From assembly GCF_003033885.1 (NCBI RefSeq), contig NZ_CP024081.1, forward strand, positions 2,422,228 through 2,486,227: a stretch of DNA of 64,000 nt. Direction: 5' to 3'. The stretch comes from Pseudomonas rhizophila (GTDB lineage Bacteria > Pseudomonadota > Gammaproteobacteria > Pseudomonadales > Pseudomonadaceae). This document shows positions 62,549 through 64,000 of this stretch, piece after piece (position 1 is the first letter of the stretch; each line of letters opens with the position of its first letter). The position numbers and the translations under genes are program-made. Under the pieces are notes generated by a model that was not told where the DNA came from, ran no database searches, and saw only the letters and a list, made by a program, of their open reading frames with translations.

Positions 62549-63535
62549 TCAACCCTCAACCGGCGGAATATGCCCAAACAACTCCTGGGCAAACGCTACG
62601 CGCTCCTCGACGGTTTCAACCACGCCACGGGCCTTGAGTTCTTCCAGGCGGGCTTCCACCGCGTGGGTGCGCAGAGTCAGGCCGCAGTCGTTGGCGATCT
62701 GGATGTTCAGACCCGGTCGGGCGTTGAGCTCCAGGATCAACGGACCTTTTTCCTGGTCCAGCACCATGTCCACGCCGATGTAGCCCAGCCCGCACAGTTC
62801 ATAGCAACCGGCGGCCAGTTTCATGAAGCCGTCCCAGTAGGGCAGCTGCACGCCGTCCACCGCGTTGGTGGTGTCAGGGTGTTTGGTGATGATGTTGTTC
62901 AGCCAGGTACCGCGCAGGGTCAGGCCGGTGGCAAGGTCGACACCCACGCCGATGGCGCCCTGGTGCAGGTTGGCCTTGCCGCCGGACTGGCGGGTCGGCA
63001 AGCGCAGCATGGCCATCACCGGATAGCCCATCAGTACGATGATGCGAATGTCCGGCACGCCTTCATAGCTGATGCTCTTGAAGATCTGGTCCGGGGTCAC
63101 GCGATATTCGATCAGCGCCCGGTCCCGGTGCCCACCCAAGGAGTACAGACCGGTAAGGATGCTGGACACATGGTGTTCGATTTCTTCATGGCTGATGATC
63201 TTGCCGGACACCGTGCGATAGCGGCCCTCGAAGCGGTCGGCAATGACGATGATGCCGTCGCCACCCGCGCCCTGGGCCGGCTTGATCACGAAGTCGGTGC
63301 GCCCGCCGATGATCTCGTCGAGCTTGTCGATTTCCTTCTCGGTGGAGATCACCCCATACAGCTCCGGCACATGGATGCCGGCAGCGATGGCTCGCTCCTT
63401 GGTGATGATCTTGTCATCGACGATCGGGTACAGGCTGCGCTTGTTGTATTTGAGCACATAGTCGGCGTTACGCCGATTGATGCCCATGATGCCCCGGGCC
63501 TCCAGGGCCTTCCAGGTCTTCCACAGGCCGAACAT
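62549..63535 (-). CDS. RimK-like ATP-grasp alpha-L-glutamate ligase-like protein
   Basis: 328 residues: an N-terminal domain (MFGLWKTWKALEARGIMGIN) and an ATP-grasp domain (about 70-310). TDFVIKPAQGAGGDGIIVIA is the ATP lid, and the PLILELNARPGLNIQIAND segment near residue 270 carries Mg-binding Glu and Asn. The family is annotated as alpha-L-glutamate ligase-like and adds amino acids to a carboxylate or peptide. Its start overlaps the stop of the 7TM protein gene by one base (TAATG), so the two are coupled. The pair is known only as an uncharacterised conserved unit. Confidence 0.85.
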   Translation of the reverse strand: MFGLWKTWKALEARGIMGINRRNADYVLKYNKRSLYPIVDDKIITKERAIAAGIHVPELYGVISTEKEIDKLDEIIGGRTDFVIKPAQGAGGDGIIVIADRFEGRYRTVSGKIISHEEIEHHVSSILTGLYSLGGHRDRALIEYRVTPDQIFKSISYEGVPDIRIIVLMGYPVMAMLRLPTRQSGGKANLHQGAIGVGVDLATGLTLRGTWLNNIITKHPDTTNAVDGVQLPYWDGFMKLAAGCYELCGLGYIGVDMVLDQEKGPLILELNARPGLNIQIANDCGLTLRTHAVEARLEELKARGVVETVEERVAFAQELFGHIPPVEG

Positions 63536-64000
63536 TATGAGTCAGCCTTGACGAAGGCCTTGAACCGTACCAGCTCGGTCAGGCGGTAGCCGCGGTAGCG
63601 ACCCATGGCCAGCATGAAACCTACCAGAATCAGCAGGATGGCCGGGAAGGTGAACACGAAGTACACCAGCTCCGGCACGCTCATGATCAGGTGCGCCAGG
63701 GCGGCGGCGAACAGGGTGCCGATGGCCACCTTCATGGCGTGGCTGGCGCCGCGTTCTTCCCAGGTAATGGACAGGCGTTCGATGGTCATGGTCAGAATCA
63801 CCATCGGGAACAGCGCGACCGACAGCCCGCGTTCCAGGCCCAGCTTGTGGCTGAACAGGCTGATGGCAGCGATCAGCACCACCACGAACGTCAGCACCAC
63901 CGAAAGCCTTGGCAGCATTTGCAGCTTGAGATGTTCCAGATAGGAGCGCAGGGACAGGCCCAGCGTCGTGATGACTGTAAACAGGATGATGCCGAAGCCC
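63535..64000 (-). CDS. 7TM protein with inactive transglutaminase-like domain, C-terminal part
   Basis: The 5' end lies beyond the window; only the last 154 codons (plus one base) are seen, reading from the minus strand. They contain several hydrophobic helices (GFGIILFTVITTLGLSLRS, VLTFVVVLIAAISLFSHKLG, TFPAILLILVGFMLAMGRYR) with charged loops, matching the C-terminus of the inactive transglutaminase fused to seven helices that is usually found upstream of this ligase. The transglutaminase part is outside the window and unverified. It overlaps the ligase start by one base. Confidence 0.72.
   Translation of the reverse strand, partial: GFGIILFTVITTLGLSLRSYLEHLKLQMLPRLSVVLTFVVVLIAAISLFSHKLGLERGLSVALFPMVILTMTIERLSITWEERGASHAMKVAIGTLFAAALAHLIMSVPELVYFVFTFPAILLILVGFMLAMGRYRGYRLTELVRFKAFVKADS

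Overview
The window looks like a chromosomal segment of a fluorescent Pseudomonas (P. fluorescens group). The grounds are dense high-GC coding, many REP elements of the GTGGGAGCGAGC..GCTCGCGAT and GTGGCGAGGGGATTTATCCCC types, and a typical gene set: ThrH, 4Fe-4S CysH, etfD facing etfBA, glcDEFGBA in E. coli order under a GntR regulator, a DUF4398/OmpA lipoprotein pair, and an ATP-grasp ligase next to a 7TM protein. The species cannot be fixed from sequence alone.

Layout. 1-10319 is a sugar block: the tail of an arabinose-type binding protein with its ATPase and permease (araFGH), then dgoK-dgoA-dgoD, an MFS carrier and an IclR regulator, which together import and degrade galactonate by 2-keto-3-deoxy-galactonate phosphorylation and aldol cleavage. 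Between the two halves sit a basic Rho_N-like protein, a small secreted protein, a GNAT enzyme and a GST. 10326-12448 holds an alcohol dehydrogenase and a divergent AraC regulator. 12632-16523 is the electron-transfer-flavoprotein unit (etfD against etfBA), with a consensus-like sigma70 promoter and a PsrA-type operator in front of etfD. 16614-23916 holds envelope and housekeeping genes: a solute-binding protein, the DUF4398/OmpA pair, a MocR-type regulator, a START protein and RraB. 24303-27678 is a thiolase plus FadB-like multifunctional enzyme for beta-oxidation. 27769-31415 holds a glutamine amidotransferase, CorA, PlsC and a crotonase.

At 31723 lies tRNA-Ser(GGA). Its 3' end, terminator and flank are repeated 1369 bp downstream (108 bp, 3 mismatches). 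The interval has no integrase, lower GC, paired TGGGAC repeats inside both ends and a cluster of GGTAAT/ATTACC iterons. I read it as the relic of a tRNA-integrated satellite or island. Accessory genes follow (33451-42458): SnoaL-like and epoxide-hydrolase-like exported proteins, three GNATs, a DAO-type oxidase, a DapF-like epimerase with an altered active site, and a GntR-controlled amidohydrolase plus dicarboxylate-carrier pair.

42989-52414 is a complete glycolate/glyoxylate operon: GlcC-like repressor, two 17-bp operators, glcD-E-F (oxidase), glcG, glcB (malate synthase G) and glcA (permease). 52920-55106 is a hybrid histidine kinase. 55270-57292 carries small proteins, several low-complexity (Gly-zipper, acidic, Ser/Gly-rich). 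57489-64000 holds a HAD phosphatase, an Asp/Glu-racemase-family protein lacking one catalytic Cys, cysH, thrH, pabB, and the start of a RimK-like ligase / 7TM inactive-transglutaminase system that runs out of the window.

The strongest candidates for something undescribed are the tRNA-Ser relic with its iteron-like origin, the altered DapF-like enzyme beside the oxidase and acetyltransferases, and the ligase/7TM module.
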